Source of the DNA: Petunia secreta
Lineage: Eukaryota; Streptophyta; Magnoliopsida; Solanales; Solanaceae
Length of the DNA: 64,000 nucleotides
Direction of reading: 5' to 3'
Assembly (NCBI GenBank): GCA_029990175.1
Contig: JARKIP010000201.1
Coordinates: 620,001-684,000 of the forward strand
Shown: piece by piece, positions 23,101 through 34,611 of the stretch
Layout: every line of letters begins with the position of its first letter
Numbering within the stretch: the first letter of the stretch is position 1
Position numbers and translations under genes: made by a program
Notes under the pieces: generated by a model
The model's input: only the letters and a program-made list of their open reading frames with translations
Database searches by the model: none
What the model was told of the DNA's origin: nothing

Positions 23101-24597
23101 TCACTTAGCTCTACCGCCCACTTGGATAACCTCCCCGACAACTCTGGTTTGTGCAATATATTTCTCAAGGGGGAAGGTGGAAACTACTGCTATTGGGTGA
23201 CATTGAAAATAGGGCCGTAGTTTCCGAGCAGTAATAAGTAAAGCAAGTTCTAATTTCTCCAAGTGTGGGTACCTGGTTTCAGCATCGAGGAGTGTCTTGC
23301 TCACATAATAGATGGGCTGTTGTTTGCCATCTTCCTCCCGAACCAGTACAGTACTGACTGACACCTCGGACACCGCCAAATATACCAGCAATGTCGCTCC
23401 TTCTTTTGGCTTGGCAAGCAACGGTGCGTTAGCCAAATATTGTTTTAAATCTTTCAACGCTTGTTTACACTCAGGTGTCCACTCGAAGTGGTTGTTTTTC
23501 CTTAAAACGGAGAAAAACTTGTGGCATCGCTCCGAGGACCTTGAAATGAAACGACTCAAGGCAGCGACTCGGCCAGTCAAACGTTGAACTTCTTTTACCC
23601 CGGTTAGCTCTTCGGGGATCTCCTCAATAGCTCTGATTTTATCTGGGTTGGCCTCGATTCCTCGTTCAGAGATAATGAACCCCAAGAACTTGCCTGATCC
23701 TACACCGAAGGCGCACTTCTCAGGGTTCAATTTCATACCGTATTGCCTCAACACAGCAAAGGCTTCCCTCAGATGATTCAAATGATCCTCCATTTGGATC
23801 GATTTGATGAGCATATCGTCTATGTAGACTTCCATAGACTTTCCAATATACTCTTTAAACATGCGACACACCAACCTTTGGTATGTCGCCCCGGCGTTCT
23901 TCAGACCGAAGGGCATAACTTTGTAACAGAAGGTACCTCGGTCAGTGATGAACGAGGTCTTCTCTTCATCCTTCGGGTCCATGAGAATTTGGTTATAGCC
24001 CGAATATGCATCCAAGAAGGTCAATAGTTTATGTCCAGCCGTGAAGTCTATTAACCTGTCAATTTGTGGTAATGGATATGAATCTTTGGGGCAAGCTTTG
24101 TTTAGGTCAGTGTAATCTACGCACGTTCTCCACTTGCCATTTTTCTTCGGTACAACCACAACATTGGCCAGCCACTCGGGGTATTTCACTTCTCTAATGA
24201 AGCCGTTTTCTTGCAATTTGGCGGTCTCATCCTCGATTGCCTTCTTTTTGACCCCGGCGTGAGGTCTCTTCTTCTGCTTCATCGGGGTGAATTTTGGGTC
24301 CACATTCAGTTTGTCGGTCATGATCTCTGGATCGATACCCGTCATATTTGAATGTGACCAGGCAAAACAATCATGGTTGGACTTCAAAACTTCTATAATC
24401 GTCTTTTTCGACTCCGGGTCCAACTCTGAGCCAATAAACACTTTCCTGTCTGGGAAATCTTTCAATAGAGTGAAGGATTCCAGTTCTTCAATAGTTGAGT
24501 CCTCGGCCTTTTGTTTCCGAGGCTCTTGAATACAGGCTAGAACCCTTTCGATTTCTCCTCGGGCGTCCTCCCTGCTTGACCCCGATTCCTGTCGTTG
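23101..24597 (-). pseudogene. Tat reverse transcriptase and RT-linked RNase H
   Basis: RT motifs are in order: CVDYTDLNKACPKDSYPLP, LTFLDAYSGYNQI (first catalytic Asp), FCYKVMPFGLKNAGATYQ and VYIDDML (paired catalytic Asp). A connection and degenerate RNase H follow (LVYLAVSEVSVSTVLV, PIYYVSKTLLDAE). The N-terminal side joins gag-protease across an in-frame TAG (24595-24597), probably a CAG to TAG change. Past FPL near 23170 the frame shifts because of an extra C. Catalytic residues themselves are intact. Confidence 0.92.
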
Positions 24598-26819
24598 CTA
24601 TTGTTTTGGCCCGATCGGGGCGACTCCATTCTTTAGCGCAACCGAATAGTACTCCCTTGCTACTTGTTGTTCTCCTTTAATTGATCGAACTCCCCAAGGT
24701 ATAGGGAATTTAATCACTTGATGAAGAGTGGAGGGGACAGCTTCCGTGGAGTGGATCCATGGCCTTCCGAGGATCACATTGTAGGCTAGATCCTCGGGCA
24801 TGACTTGGAATAGTGTTTCTTTGGTAATCCCCTCGGCGAACGTTTTGAGTGTGATCTCACCCAATGTTTTCTCCGTGGAGTTGTTAAAACCAGCTAACAC
24901 TGTTGACGTGGGAACAACTTCCCCCTTCAACCACATCTTCTTAACAGCCCCGTAGCTGATAATGTTAACTGAGCTACCGGGGTCGATCAAGACTCTTTTG
25001 ATGTCAAAGTCGTTGATCCTCAACATGATAACTAAAGCGTCGTGATGAGGGAACATCATCCCATCACAGCCATCATCGTCGAACACAATATCTTTGCCCG
25101 AGCCTCCAACTCGGGTTCTTTTCTCCATGGTGATGGAGAGCTTGGCAAATTTTTTGGCTGCAGCGAAATTCATGTCGTTCACCTCTGACCCCCCGATTAT
25201 AACGTTCACTACTCTTTCCGGGGGTGGAGCCCGAGGTGGTTGCCCATCACCTCGGTTGTTGGAAAAATTATCTTTCCCTTTGTCAGTGAGGAAGTCGGCC
25301 AAGGCTCCCTTCTTTAGTAGGTGAGCTACATCGAGGCACAAAGCTTTGCAGTCCTCGGTCCTGTGGCCATAACCTGCATGAAATTTACAATACAGATTGT
25401 GGTCTCTTTTGTCCGCCGGGGTTCTCATATCCTTGGGAACCCTTACCCCGGCTGTTCCCTTGACCAGCTCCGAGGTCGATATGTTGAAGTTATAGTCTTG
25501 GATCCGAGGGAGATCCTTTTTTGGGACCGAAGCAGAGCTTGAGGGGTTTCTTTGGTTCACATTGGGTTGAACCTTCCCTCCGAGCCTTTGGCTTATGTGA
25601 GAGGTTGGATATGAATTACCGAGGGTGTTCCCCAACCTCTGGCTGACGTGCTGCCTTGTCGAAGTGTAAGGTTCATACCTCCCCTTCGAGTTACTTCGTG
25701 GCGCCTCGGCGCGGTTCGAAGATTCGCCTCGGTTACGTTGGTTGTAACCTCGGTTTTTGAACTCAGCTTCCTCCAATCTGATCTTGGAGTAAGTGCGTCT
25801 ATGCAGATCCTCCCACGTCAGGGCCTGATATTGTTGTAGCTCTTTACGCAATTCAGCGGCAGCGTCAGAATTGCGACTATTGATACCCTTTTCAAATGCC
25901 ATGATGGCCAAGGTATCATCCATCCGAGGCAATTCCATGCGCTCAGCGTGGAATCACTCAAGAAATTCTTTAAGTGGTTCACCGGGCCTCTGCTTCACCT
26001 CACATATATCCTCCTTCCTTTGGAGGATCTTTTGCGCCCCTGTGTGAGCCTTGACAAAGGTGCTGGACATTTCCTTAAACGAGGAGATTGACCCCGCCGG
26101 CAAGCACAAGTACCACCGAAGAGCCCCCTTCTCTAGCGATTGACCAAATTTCTTTAAGAACATCGACTCGAGCTGCATAGCCGTTAAGTCGTTGCTCTTT
26201 ACCATGGCCATATACTCCCTTATGTGCTCTTTGGGATCGGTGGTCCCATCATATTTTTTCAGGAATATGAGTTTGAAGCCTGGGGGAATTGGGGCTGGAG
26301 CCGCTTCGGGCTTATAGAGCTGCTCCCTATATTGATCGATGTCGAGGTCGTCTTCCTCCTTCATTATCCCTGGCACGCCCTCGAGGCACTTTTCCACGCG
26401 CGCCTCGATGCGAGCCTCGATTTCCCTGCTCATTCTTTCAACGTCAACCGAGGACGTTGTCACCGCCACAGTGGGAACCGTCCCGAAATATGGTGTGGCG
26501 GTTGGCTTGTTCCCCGAGCCCCCAGACGTGGCCCCGTTGTGAGGTCCCCCTGTTATCGTGCCCGTATGAACGAAGAGCGAGATGCCTCCACCAGGAGCCG
26601 AAGGCTGGGTGCTGTTTAGGTCGGCACTATTTTCGCCTCTAACGAAGCGCGAAATTCGGCATTAATGCTTGCCTGCTCATCCTGTTTACTTTAGAGAGCT
26701 CTTAGCGTAGTGACAACATACATCTGGAATTCTTCGGTTGTCATTGGGGCGATGGGCTGTTGGTTCAACGGAACGTCAACCCGATCGTTATTGTTACCAC
26801 TGTTATTGTTATCAGCCAT
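24598..26819 (-). pseudogene. Tat Gag-protease
   Basis: Gag starts at MADNNNSGNNN (ATG at 26819). An in-frame stop and a frame change lie near 26690-26480 before MAVTTSSVDVERMSREIEAR. The Gag core has KYDGTTDPKEHIREY and WYLCLPAGSISSF. A TGA near 25952 replaces the Arg expected in FLERFHAERM (CGA to TGA). A CCHC-like motif, YCKFHAGYGHRTEDC, lies near 25370. The retropepsin has VLIDPGSSVNII near 24980 and VILGRPWIH near 24760. At least three lesions break the reading frame; most look like C-to-T changes on one strand or the other. Confidence 0.9.
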
Positions 26820-26885
26820 AACATGGAATCGCAAACTTTTGACAGAAAACGGATGTGAAACTTTGGAACAAAGCGTTACTGCTTA

Positions 26886-26908
26886 TATCCCCACAGACAG
26901 CACCAATT
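26886..26908 (-). promoter_or_regulatory. Primer-binding site of the Tat element
   Basis: The minus strand reads TTGGTGCTGTCTGTGGGG directly after the LTR end. Position and TGG start fit a tRNA primer site. I could not assign the tRNA with certainty. Confidence 0.7.
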
Positions 26909-27464
26909 TGTATGGGCCTAAATCAGTTTAGGTGTACAAATCGAATTTGGATTCGAATATAAGAAATTCTTCGTATCAAAGTTGAAATAATACGCGAAAA
27001 AAATGTAAATGCGAGGAAATAACTGTATTGCAATATACGAATGTGATTACAAATTTGGGCAGCGTTTCAGTACAAATTTCTGGATGCCTACAATACAAAA
27101 TGAGCTACTATTTATAGGCCTAAGAGCCTTGCCCACGTTCCCCATCATCAGCAAATGCACCCTCCACGATCTGAGCATTAATATGGAGAAGTTAGTGGGG
27201 CAAAGTAGTGGGCTGCAAAGCCGCTGGAACCGAGGTGGTAACCGAAGCTTGGTTGCAAGGCTTCGGTTATCTGACCTTACTGTTCGGATAGGAGGGCATG
27301 TCACCAAAGCTCGGTGTCCAACTTGCCTTCGGCCGCGTTGGTGGAACTTGACTTCGGCGACCTCCTCACGAGTTCAATTGCTTCTCTTCGGAGCATCAGC
27401 TCGTTTTCCCTTCGGTCTACCACCCCGAGGTGCTGACCGAAGGCGACAATGTTTACCCAATACA
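26909..27464 (-). repeat. 5' LTR of the Tat element
   Basis: 556 bp, mostly collinear with 16658-17208. It keeps more CG sites than the partner. The TATA box CTATAAATAG on the minus strand is at 27108-27117. It abuts the GATGA duplication at 27465-27469. Confidence 0.93.
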
Positions 27465-27650
27465 GATGATATAGAAGGGAAGTAAACCCTCAGTTTAAAC
27501 CTTGATAGGGCTATGCTTTTTGCGTCTTAAAAGTTGAAAAGGATAGTGACTTGATTCAAATGGTGGATAGGAAAAATGATCATTCATGTTAAATCATAGT
27601 AGGAAGCACGACCAGCTTAGCATAATAAAATTTGCTCTTTAACACGTGGT

Positions 27651-28357
27651 CAGTGTTTTAAAATGCGTCTACTGGGCGAGCTTCGGGGCGGAGCGTAGCA
27701 AAAGTGCCCCGGGACAAACTGGCCGAGCGAAAGTACCAAAAATCGTAAGTCTCATGAAAGTACCAAAAAACGTAAGCCTCATGCATTGGGGCTTAAGCCC
27801 AGGCGTGAGGTGAATCAGGGCGTTTGGGGCGTAAGCCTAGAAATTTTTTCTAAATTAAAGCCCAATGTTAAATAAAGTCTTTAATTCTGAAAGATTAACT
27901 TGGTAATTACACAAAATCAACTAAAAATTTTATTTATTAACTTCCAAAGCCTGTTTATTTAAATTAACTCTAAAATATAATTTTATTCTCTGCCTTCTAA
28001 ATCTCTAATTACATACCAAAAATGAATGAAAAGATTTAGGTGGTTTCTTAAATATTGAATCATTCATTTTATTCCCAAATAGAAATCGATGCAATTATGA
28101 TTAATTTTTTTTAGCAAACTTACTAAGATAAAGAGTTTCTATATTTCTATTTCATATTTTTTTCTTGAAGTTCCTATAATTTTTCTTTAATTTTACATTT
28201 TTCGTGAATTTTATGTTCTTTCAATTATCTATTATCATTATATATATTTTAAAAATTAAGTTCTATAGGACTTTCGCTCGGTGCCTCGAAACTTACGCCT
28301 CTTCGTGTCAGGTAAAATACTTCTTCTGGACTCGGGCTTCCGCCCCTGAAAACAGTG
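27651..28357. mobile_element. hAT-type MITE, TSD CA(C/T)GTGGT
   Basis: Termini are CAGTGTTTTAAAATGCG and, reverse complemented, CACTGTTTTCAGGGGCG. Flanks CACGTGGT (27643-27650) and CATGTGGT (28358-28365) form a 7-of-8 duplication, the hAT length. The interior holds GGGGCTTAAGCCC-like words and AT-rich filler; no transposase frame is present. Confidence 0.75.
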
Positions 28358-29011
28358 CATGTGGTTAGTTGTTGATATCTTGTTTGTCCAGTTCTCTAGG
28401 AAGGGCGAGCAGTGATAGCTAGTAAATTAATCTTGAAGTTAGTCTTAAGTTTAACCGCTATTGGATCAATGGAATTGAACGATAAGGGCATGTTTTTCGG
28501 ATGCAGGAAGTTTATTGTCATTGAGAGTGTGGTTTCATGATGGAAGTCATTCCAAGGAATCATATTTTAGGGTTTGCTTACCAACTTACTAGAATGGACA
28601 ACCTTACCATCAGAATTAGGGGAAAATTACTCCCCTCAATTACGGAATGAAGTGATCATTTTCCTCACAACTACTTAACTTCTAATTTCATATTTATTAC
28701 TTGCTTTAACTAACATTTAAGCATTATCATATTAATCTTTATTACTAAAATAATTCATCAAACATTCTCCAATTTGTTGATGTTATTAATAATCATTACC
28801 ATATATTTTACAGAAAATTATTTTTCATTCATCAATGATACACCAAAAAAAGACTTTTGATGAAATTATTTTCTATTTTTTTAAATGACTTTCGTCAAGA
28901 CCGCAAATACATCTATACTCTTTCACTTTATAAATAGAAATTGGGGAAGGACAAATTAAAGATACTGCAGGCTTGGCACAAAGTGGTTGAGTAACTAGTG
29001 ATAACTTATTA

Positions 29012-29273
29012 CTCCCTCCGTTTCAAAATGGTTGTCATAGTCCGGATTTCGAGAGTCAAACGAGTTTATTTTGACCGTGAATTTAAACGTATAATCTTTA
29101 AGTTTTTTGTAACGATGTTTATATATTTAAAAACTACATAAAAAGTACTATAAGTCAAAATAATAATAAATAATTCAAAATATTTTAAAAATATATGAAA
29201 ATATTACAGTCTAAATTAAACTTATTTGACTCTCCAAATTCGAACTATGACAACCATTTTGAAACGGAGAAAG
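29012..29273. mobile_element. Stowaway MITE, TSD TA
   Basis: Starts CTCCCTCCGTTTCAAAATGG and ends CCATTTTGAAACGGAGAAAG, an inverted pair, between TA dinucleotides at 29010-29011 and 29274-29275. Length 262 bp and no coding capacity fit the Stowaway (Tc1/mariner) family. Confidence 0.93.
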
Positions 29274-29558
29274 TATCTTTTTACATGATACAACCATTAA
29301 TTACTAATGAGTAGTGGTATTAATTAATGATAACGCAAAATGCATGCATCATAGATAGATTCCATTCAAAATCAAACAAAACATGTAATGGTTAGACGAA
29401 ATCAACCCAAAATCTAAATTCGAAATTTATTAACTCAATTAATCTAAATTAATTTTTGTCATGTAAGACTCATAAAAGGAAAAGTCCGCACCTTATAATG
29501 ATTTTTTTTTTTCATTTCCGAACTCAAAACCTATATATAGTTAAGCGTGAGGAATCTT

Positions 29559-31043
29559 GCAAAAAATTTCACCTAGTGCCCTCAATAAGAAATAGTCTTA
29601 CCTAATTGCCCCCACTTATAAATGTTTTAAGTAAATGTCCTCCACATCATACCCTCCCTTATGAAAGGACTATTTGGCCTCAACTTGTTTAATTCACGCT
29701 GAACATGTTTCTTTCTCTCTTTCCCCATTCCTGGCCTCCTTCTTTCTTCTTTGTGTACTGAAAATTTGGGATTTTTTCTTGTGTTTGCTTAATTCCAGTG
29801 ATTTGAAGGTTTTTATTGCCTATGGCTATTAGATATTCATGTTTTGCATAGAGCTTAAAATCTTGACCATGGCCAGGAGTTGCATAGACTTTCTCTGCAA
29901 GGTGCTTATTGCAGTAGAATTTAAAGTCTTGGCAATTGCCAATACTTGCAGAGATGTTCCATGTAAGTTGTCGCTTCCACCAGAACGTACAGTCTTGGCT
30001 ATTGCCAAGAGTTGCAGAGACTTTGTCTCCAACTTGTTCACTGCAGTAGAGGTAGAAGCCCTGGCAATTGACTATACTCTTAGAGATTTTTAGTGTAAGG
30101 TCCCCCCTTGCAGCAGAACTTAAAGTCTTGACTACTGCCAAGAGTTGCAGAGGCTTTCTCTGCAAGTTTTGCACTGCAATATAGGTAAAAGTCTTGGCAA
30201 TTGCCAATACTTGCAGAGACTATTTGTACAAGTTGCTCCTTCCACTAGAGTTTAAAGTTCTGGCAATTATCAATACTTGCAGAGACTATTTGTACAAGTT
30301 GCCCCTTCCACTGGAGTTTAAAGTGTTGGCTATTGGCAATAGTTGTAGAGACTTTTTCTGTAGTTGTAGAGACCATGGGAACATGGCTTAAAGTCTTGGC
30401 AATAGGCAAGAAGTCTCTACAAGCCTCCCATTGCAAGAGAGTTTAAAGTCTTGGCTATTGCCAATATTTTAGAGATTTTCAGTGTAAGTTTCCCTTTGCA
30501 GCAGAACTTAAAGTCTTGCTATTGCCAAGACTTGCAGAGATTTATTTCTTGAAGTTGGCCTGTGCAAGAGGGCTTAAAGTCTTGGCAATAGCCAAGAAGT
30601 CTCTCCCAGGTGCCCATTGCACCAGAGTTTAAACTCTTCTATAAGCCAAGGGTTGCAAAGACTTTCTCTGCAAGTTGGCACTTGCAACATGCAATAGAGT
30701 CTTGGCAATAGGCAAGAAGTGTATGTAGGGTGGTGATTGCACCAGAGCTTAAACTCTTGGCAATAGTTGCAGAGAACTTTATCCTTGCAACTTGAAGAAA
30801 TCTTACGTTGAATCTTCTCTTGAACAGAGTAATTTGTAAAAGGAATGTGGTTTTATGGTTTTCTTGATAGCGTGAATGGAGAAAAGGAAGGGGATGGACT
30901 GGGGCGCGTCTTTTTATTGATTTGTAGGGATGTTTTGGTCCGAAAAAGTTTCATTAAACTAATGAGGCCATTTTTGCTAAACATCTGTTAGTGAGGGCAT
31001 TTTGGCAAACCAATGCTTCCCGTGTCATATTTTGCAAATGAAC
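29559..31043 (+). mobile_element. Palindrome-rich MULE-like element, copy B (long)
   Basis: Ends match copy A: GCAAAAAATTTCACC at left and TGTCATATTTTGCAAATGA at right. Flanks AGGAATCTT (29550-29558) and CGAAATCTT (31044-31052) agree at 7 of 9 positions. The interior from about 29860 to 30790 repeats a unit with AAGTCTTGGCAATTGCCAA then TACTTGCAGAGACT every 60-75 bp, about 15 units. The unit core is a near-perfect 24-bp palindrome. Frames on both strands through the array translate the repeat and I do not regard them as genes. Confidence 0.7.
29860..30790. repeat. Array of 24-bp palindromes (CTTGGCAATTGCCAAG type)
   Basis: About 15 copies alternate with TTGCAGAGACTTT and TGCAAGTTG linkers. 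Some have lost symmetry (TTGGCAATAGGCAAG). Each perfect copy could form a 12-bp stem cruciform or RNA hairpin. Confidence 0.85.
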
Positions 31044-31075
31044 CGAAATCTTATTCATTCCTCCGCCATCCTTGG

Positions 31076-31601
31076 CTCATTTGCAAAAATATGACACGGG
31101 AAGCAATGGTTTGCCTTTTGTCCGCGCTTAGAGATAGTTTGCAAAAATGACCTCATTAAAATTTAATAAAAACAATCCCGGGCCAAGACTACCCGTTATA
31201 TTTTGCCGCTTTTCAACACTTATCCCTTCAAGTATTGGCAATAGGCAATACTTGCCGCACTAGGCCGTGCCAAGACTTGTCATTGACCCTTGCTCGATTT
31301 TCCAACACTTGCACGACAAGTATATTGGCAATAGGCAACACTTGTTGCACTGCATCGTAAGTCTTGGCAATTGTCAAGACTTGCCCCTTCCAGTTTTCCC
31401 TGCATTCTCGTCATATAACTTGAAGTATTGGCAAAACAACACTTGCCCTTGAAGTATAGCCAATTGTCAAGACTTACAAATTTTTTGCCTTGAAGTCTTG
31501 GCTTACGGACTAAATAAGGGCATTTTGCTAAAACATTCCTTACCGCTGGTAATTTTGTAAAACCACTGCTTATGGAGGGCATACGGTAAAATTTTTTTGG
31601 T
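31076..31601 (-). mobile_element. Palindrome-rich MULE-like element, copy C
   Basis: Reverse-oriented, collinear relative of copy A (shared blocks TTGACCCTTGCTCGA, CCTTCCAG, CCCTGCATTCTCG, GACTAAATAAG). Flanks CATCCTTGG (31067-31075) and CATCCTTAG (31602-31610) agree at 8 of 9. It begins 24 bp after the right duplication of copy B, tail to tail, giving a 25-bp imperfect inverted repeat around TGTCATATTTTGCAAATGA. Confidence 0.75.
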
Positions 31602-31610
31602 CATCCTTAG

Positions 31611-32651
31611 TTTGGTGGTGGGCCTACGTAAGTCATTTGCTGAATGTATATTAATGCTAGAGATGATTAACTCTTTCGTTAATAAAAAGATTGCTTGCAT
31701 GTGTAGCTTTGTTCTTATTCTAATCGAATTTTGTCTTCAAATGTAAGTCTTGCGTCTCGGCGTTGAAGAATATCCAGAAATGGACAATGATATTTTTTTT
31801 TTTTTTTTAACAGATTTAAATCATTAAATGATTGGGAAGTTAAGGAATATAGTCATAGGGGTCCTACTAGCATGTGCTCAGAAGAATGTGTGTTTAACAA
31901 TTCATCACCATTTGATCAAACTATCATATTACCCGACAAAAAAAGACTACTTGATTACATCGCTGAAACTAATAAATTTTCTTTTAATAAATGACTTCAC
32001 ATGGATTATTATTAATTTTTTTAATACCTCGAGGGTCAAGAGCCGTTGTATATTGTTTACCATGTTTGTCCAAAAAAACAAAAAAACAAAAAAAAAAAAA
32101 AAAAAAAAAACAAGTAAAAGAGTTGAAAAAATGGGCCGGAAGTCTTTACAGTTTCCTTGTTTATCTTTACTAGATATTGTAACATGATTAGGGAGAAGAA
32201 ACCAAGGGCATTCGCATGGCAGATCCCTCAAAATTTTTTTAATAGATAAAGACTCAAGTTTTAATTATAAAATATATTATTAATGGCATTAAAATTTTTA
32301 ACTACCTAACCTTCTCACCATAAATTTTTTTATTTTATACAGTGGTCCAAGTATAAAAGACCACTTTTTTGCCAAATTTGACCATAAACCTAGATCTATG
32401 CAGCCATTTCCTCTCTTCTCTTCCCCTTTTTCCCTCTCAAATTCGCATCATTCTTCTTCTTTCTTCAATCTCCACAATGTCTTATGATTTTTTCTTTAAT
32501 CTAAGCAATCCTAAACGAAATATAACACATACCCATTTCTTATTCTTCGTTAAGAAAATTTGTGAATGTTCATCATTATTAAATATTGAAGTTTTTGAAA
32601 TGTGTTTTAAAAAATCAACCAAATTTTTGTACTATTTTCAAGTGGGAGTTG
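31611..32651. other. AT-rich intergenic DNA, no gene seen
   Basis: Contains a T run at 31793-31809 and an A-rich run at 32071-32110. Longer frames here are low-complexity Lys or Phe translations. Nothing resembles a known protein or RNA. Confidence 0.5.
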
Positions 32652-32659
32652 TTTAGAAT

Positions 32660-33168
32660 TAGGGGTGGGCGTTCGGTCGGTTTAGGACATTTCGGTTTGA
32701 TTTTTCAATTTTCGGTTTGATAATATTAGGAACCAAAACCAAACCGAAATTAATTCGGTTTGGTTCGGTTTTTAAGAATTCGGTTTAGTTTAAATCGGTT
32801 TAGTTCGGTTTAGTAGTTCGGTTTTCACATATAAACTAATATGGTAAAATTAGTGTCTTTCAATTGTATGTACAAAGAAGAATAAGTACAACATAAACCA
32901 AAGGTAGCAGTTGAAAATAAAAATAATTTAGCTAAACATATCTTGCAGTAGTTCAGATTAATGATATGACAATCAAACTTGATATGTACTGGTGCAAACT
33001 AAAATATTAAACACTTAGATCCATAATATTAAGTACTCCTAAGTACATGGTAAGCTTACTGCCTAGTGGATTGGAGATGTTATTATGAGCTTTACACGTT
33101 AGTTGACAAAGTTAGAAGGCCTATATTAGGCATGGTAGCCTGGACTACTGACTAGATATATAAGAAAA

Positions 33169-33214
<46 letters not shown>

Positions 33215-33386
33215 TTTCGATTTGGTTCGGTTTGTGCCTACCCCAAACCAAAACCAAACCGTAAAACCAAAATTTTTAAAATGTAAAACCAAACTCAAAC
33301 CAAAAACCAAAAAATTGAAAATCGAATTAAAAAAAATTTTGGTTTGGTCGGTTTTTCCGGTTTGGTTCGGTTTGTGCCCACCCCTA
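32660..33386. mobile_element. hAT-type MITE, TSD TTTAGAAT
   Basis: Termini TAGGGGTGGGC and GCCCACCCCTA are perfect 11-bp inverted repeats. TTTAGAAT is duplicated exactly at 32652-32659 and 33387-33394. Subterminal zones are rich in TTCGGTTTGG and its complement, giving long imperfect hairpins. A TA microsatellite lies at 33172-33210. No transposase coding; a 79-codon frame is repeat translation. Confidence 0.92.
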
Positions 33387-33489
33387 TTTAGAATTTTTGG
33401 GAATAGTAGTGAGAGGTTGAATATAAAATTTGAGAATATTTGGAGTTAATTTGGACTGGATTTGATTAATTTTAAACTAAAATTGATGT

Positions 33490-33720
33490 TGAAATTGTTT
33501 CTCAGGGCGATGAATATCTATTAGGATGCTAGGAATATCCTGACAGAGAGACGTTTGAAACATCCGGACGAATGTTCCAAACATCTTGAATATCAATACA
33601 AATGTTCCGAACATCGTGAACATTATGATAGGCAAGATGCTTCGAATATCTAGAGAGATGTCATGAATATCAAGAGATATGTTACTAATTAACATCCTGC
33701 TAGATGTTCTAAAAATCTCT
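33490..33720. repeat. Degenerate GATGTTCGAACATC-type palindrome words
   Basis: AACATCCGGACGAATGTTCC, AACATCTTGAATATC, AATGTTCCGAACATCG, AGATGTCATGAATATC and similar words follow one another with a loose 20-25-bp rhythm. The same words recur at 34465-34600, 35900-35940, 37515-37620, 42700-42811 and 47812-47835. Confidence 0.6.
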
Positions 33721-34611
33721 CATGATGTTTAACAAATACATATTTTACCTGCCGAACTATTGTACAAATTATTTGATACATTTTCATTTATTGTTTGCCG
33801 AAAATGGTTTGTAGCTGTTACTGACAAATGGGAAATACAACTATTTATGTAGCAAAGAATTCAAGAATTCAAGGAAAGTCTACCTTATCGGAGCTAGGTG
33901 CATTGTGGGAGTAGAAGTTTTTGTACTTCACATTGTCAATGATTTTACTAATCATATACTCATAGATTAGTATAAATATATTAGTTCCTATTGCCTTGTC
34001 CTTCTAGAGCCAAGACATGGTTTAAAAATGATTTATGATTTATGATTTATCAAGACTTAAAGTATTTTCTTTTGTCATCTCAAGTTGACGTTAAGCTGTT
34101 TGCTATGTATGAATTTAGTCTCCTCATATGATAATCCTTGCCTATGCAGACCCTATCAATCTAGCTCATCCAAAAGTATTATGGGTGATCCCTCTTGAGG
34201 AGGTAATTTTTCAGTGCCTGCACCTCCAAGGCTGACCAAGGCCGGAAGGAGAAGAATTAAGCTAATCCATCAGTTGGGGAAGTACTTCAGAGCTGTAAAA
34301 TATATGTTCACAAAAGAACTACATGTCCTATATGACGTAGGGGAAATGAAGATAAAGTCAACTTGTAAATTCTTAAATTTTTATATATATATTGGATATT
34401 CGTTCTATTTGTAAACCTGAACAAATTTATTTATGTATATTTATTTGTTGTTACTATCATTAATTATAGATGTTCGAAACATACTTATGTCATTTAAGTC
34501 ATTTGCAAAAGCTGTTCCGAACGCTGGCTCAATTTTAAACGTGCATACTTTCCTGAATATTTAGAAACATCTATAAAGTCGTTACGAACATCTTTACCCT
34601 AAACCCCAAAC

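Larger units (their letters stand above)
16658..27464 (-). mobile_element. Complete Tat-lineage Gypsy element, TSD GATGA
   Basis: LTRs 16658-17208 and 26909-27464 are TG...CA and flanked by GATGA at 16653-16657 and 27465-27469. Minus-strand order is 5' LTR, primer site, gag-protease, RT, RNase H, integrase, then a convergent accessory gene on the plus strand, polypurine tract and 3' LTR. A second, cellular-type RNase H and an antisense Transposase_28-like gene next to the 3' LTR mark the Tat/Ogre/Retand branch. By eye the LTRs differ at about 15 sites plus small indels, nearly 3%. Stops and frameshifts in gag and pol mean this copy is no longer autonomous. Confidence 0.95.

Noticed and set aside
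21253..26819. Possible endogenous plant pararetrovirus
   Set aside because: An integrase with HHCC and DDE motifs, LTRs and a 5-bp target duplication show it is a Ty3/Gypsy retrotransposon; no movement protein or coat protein was seen.
29689..30207. Open frame of 172 codons in the palindrome array
   Set aside because: Made of repeated translations of the palindrome unit, with matching open frames on the other strand.
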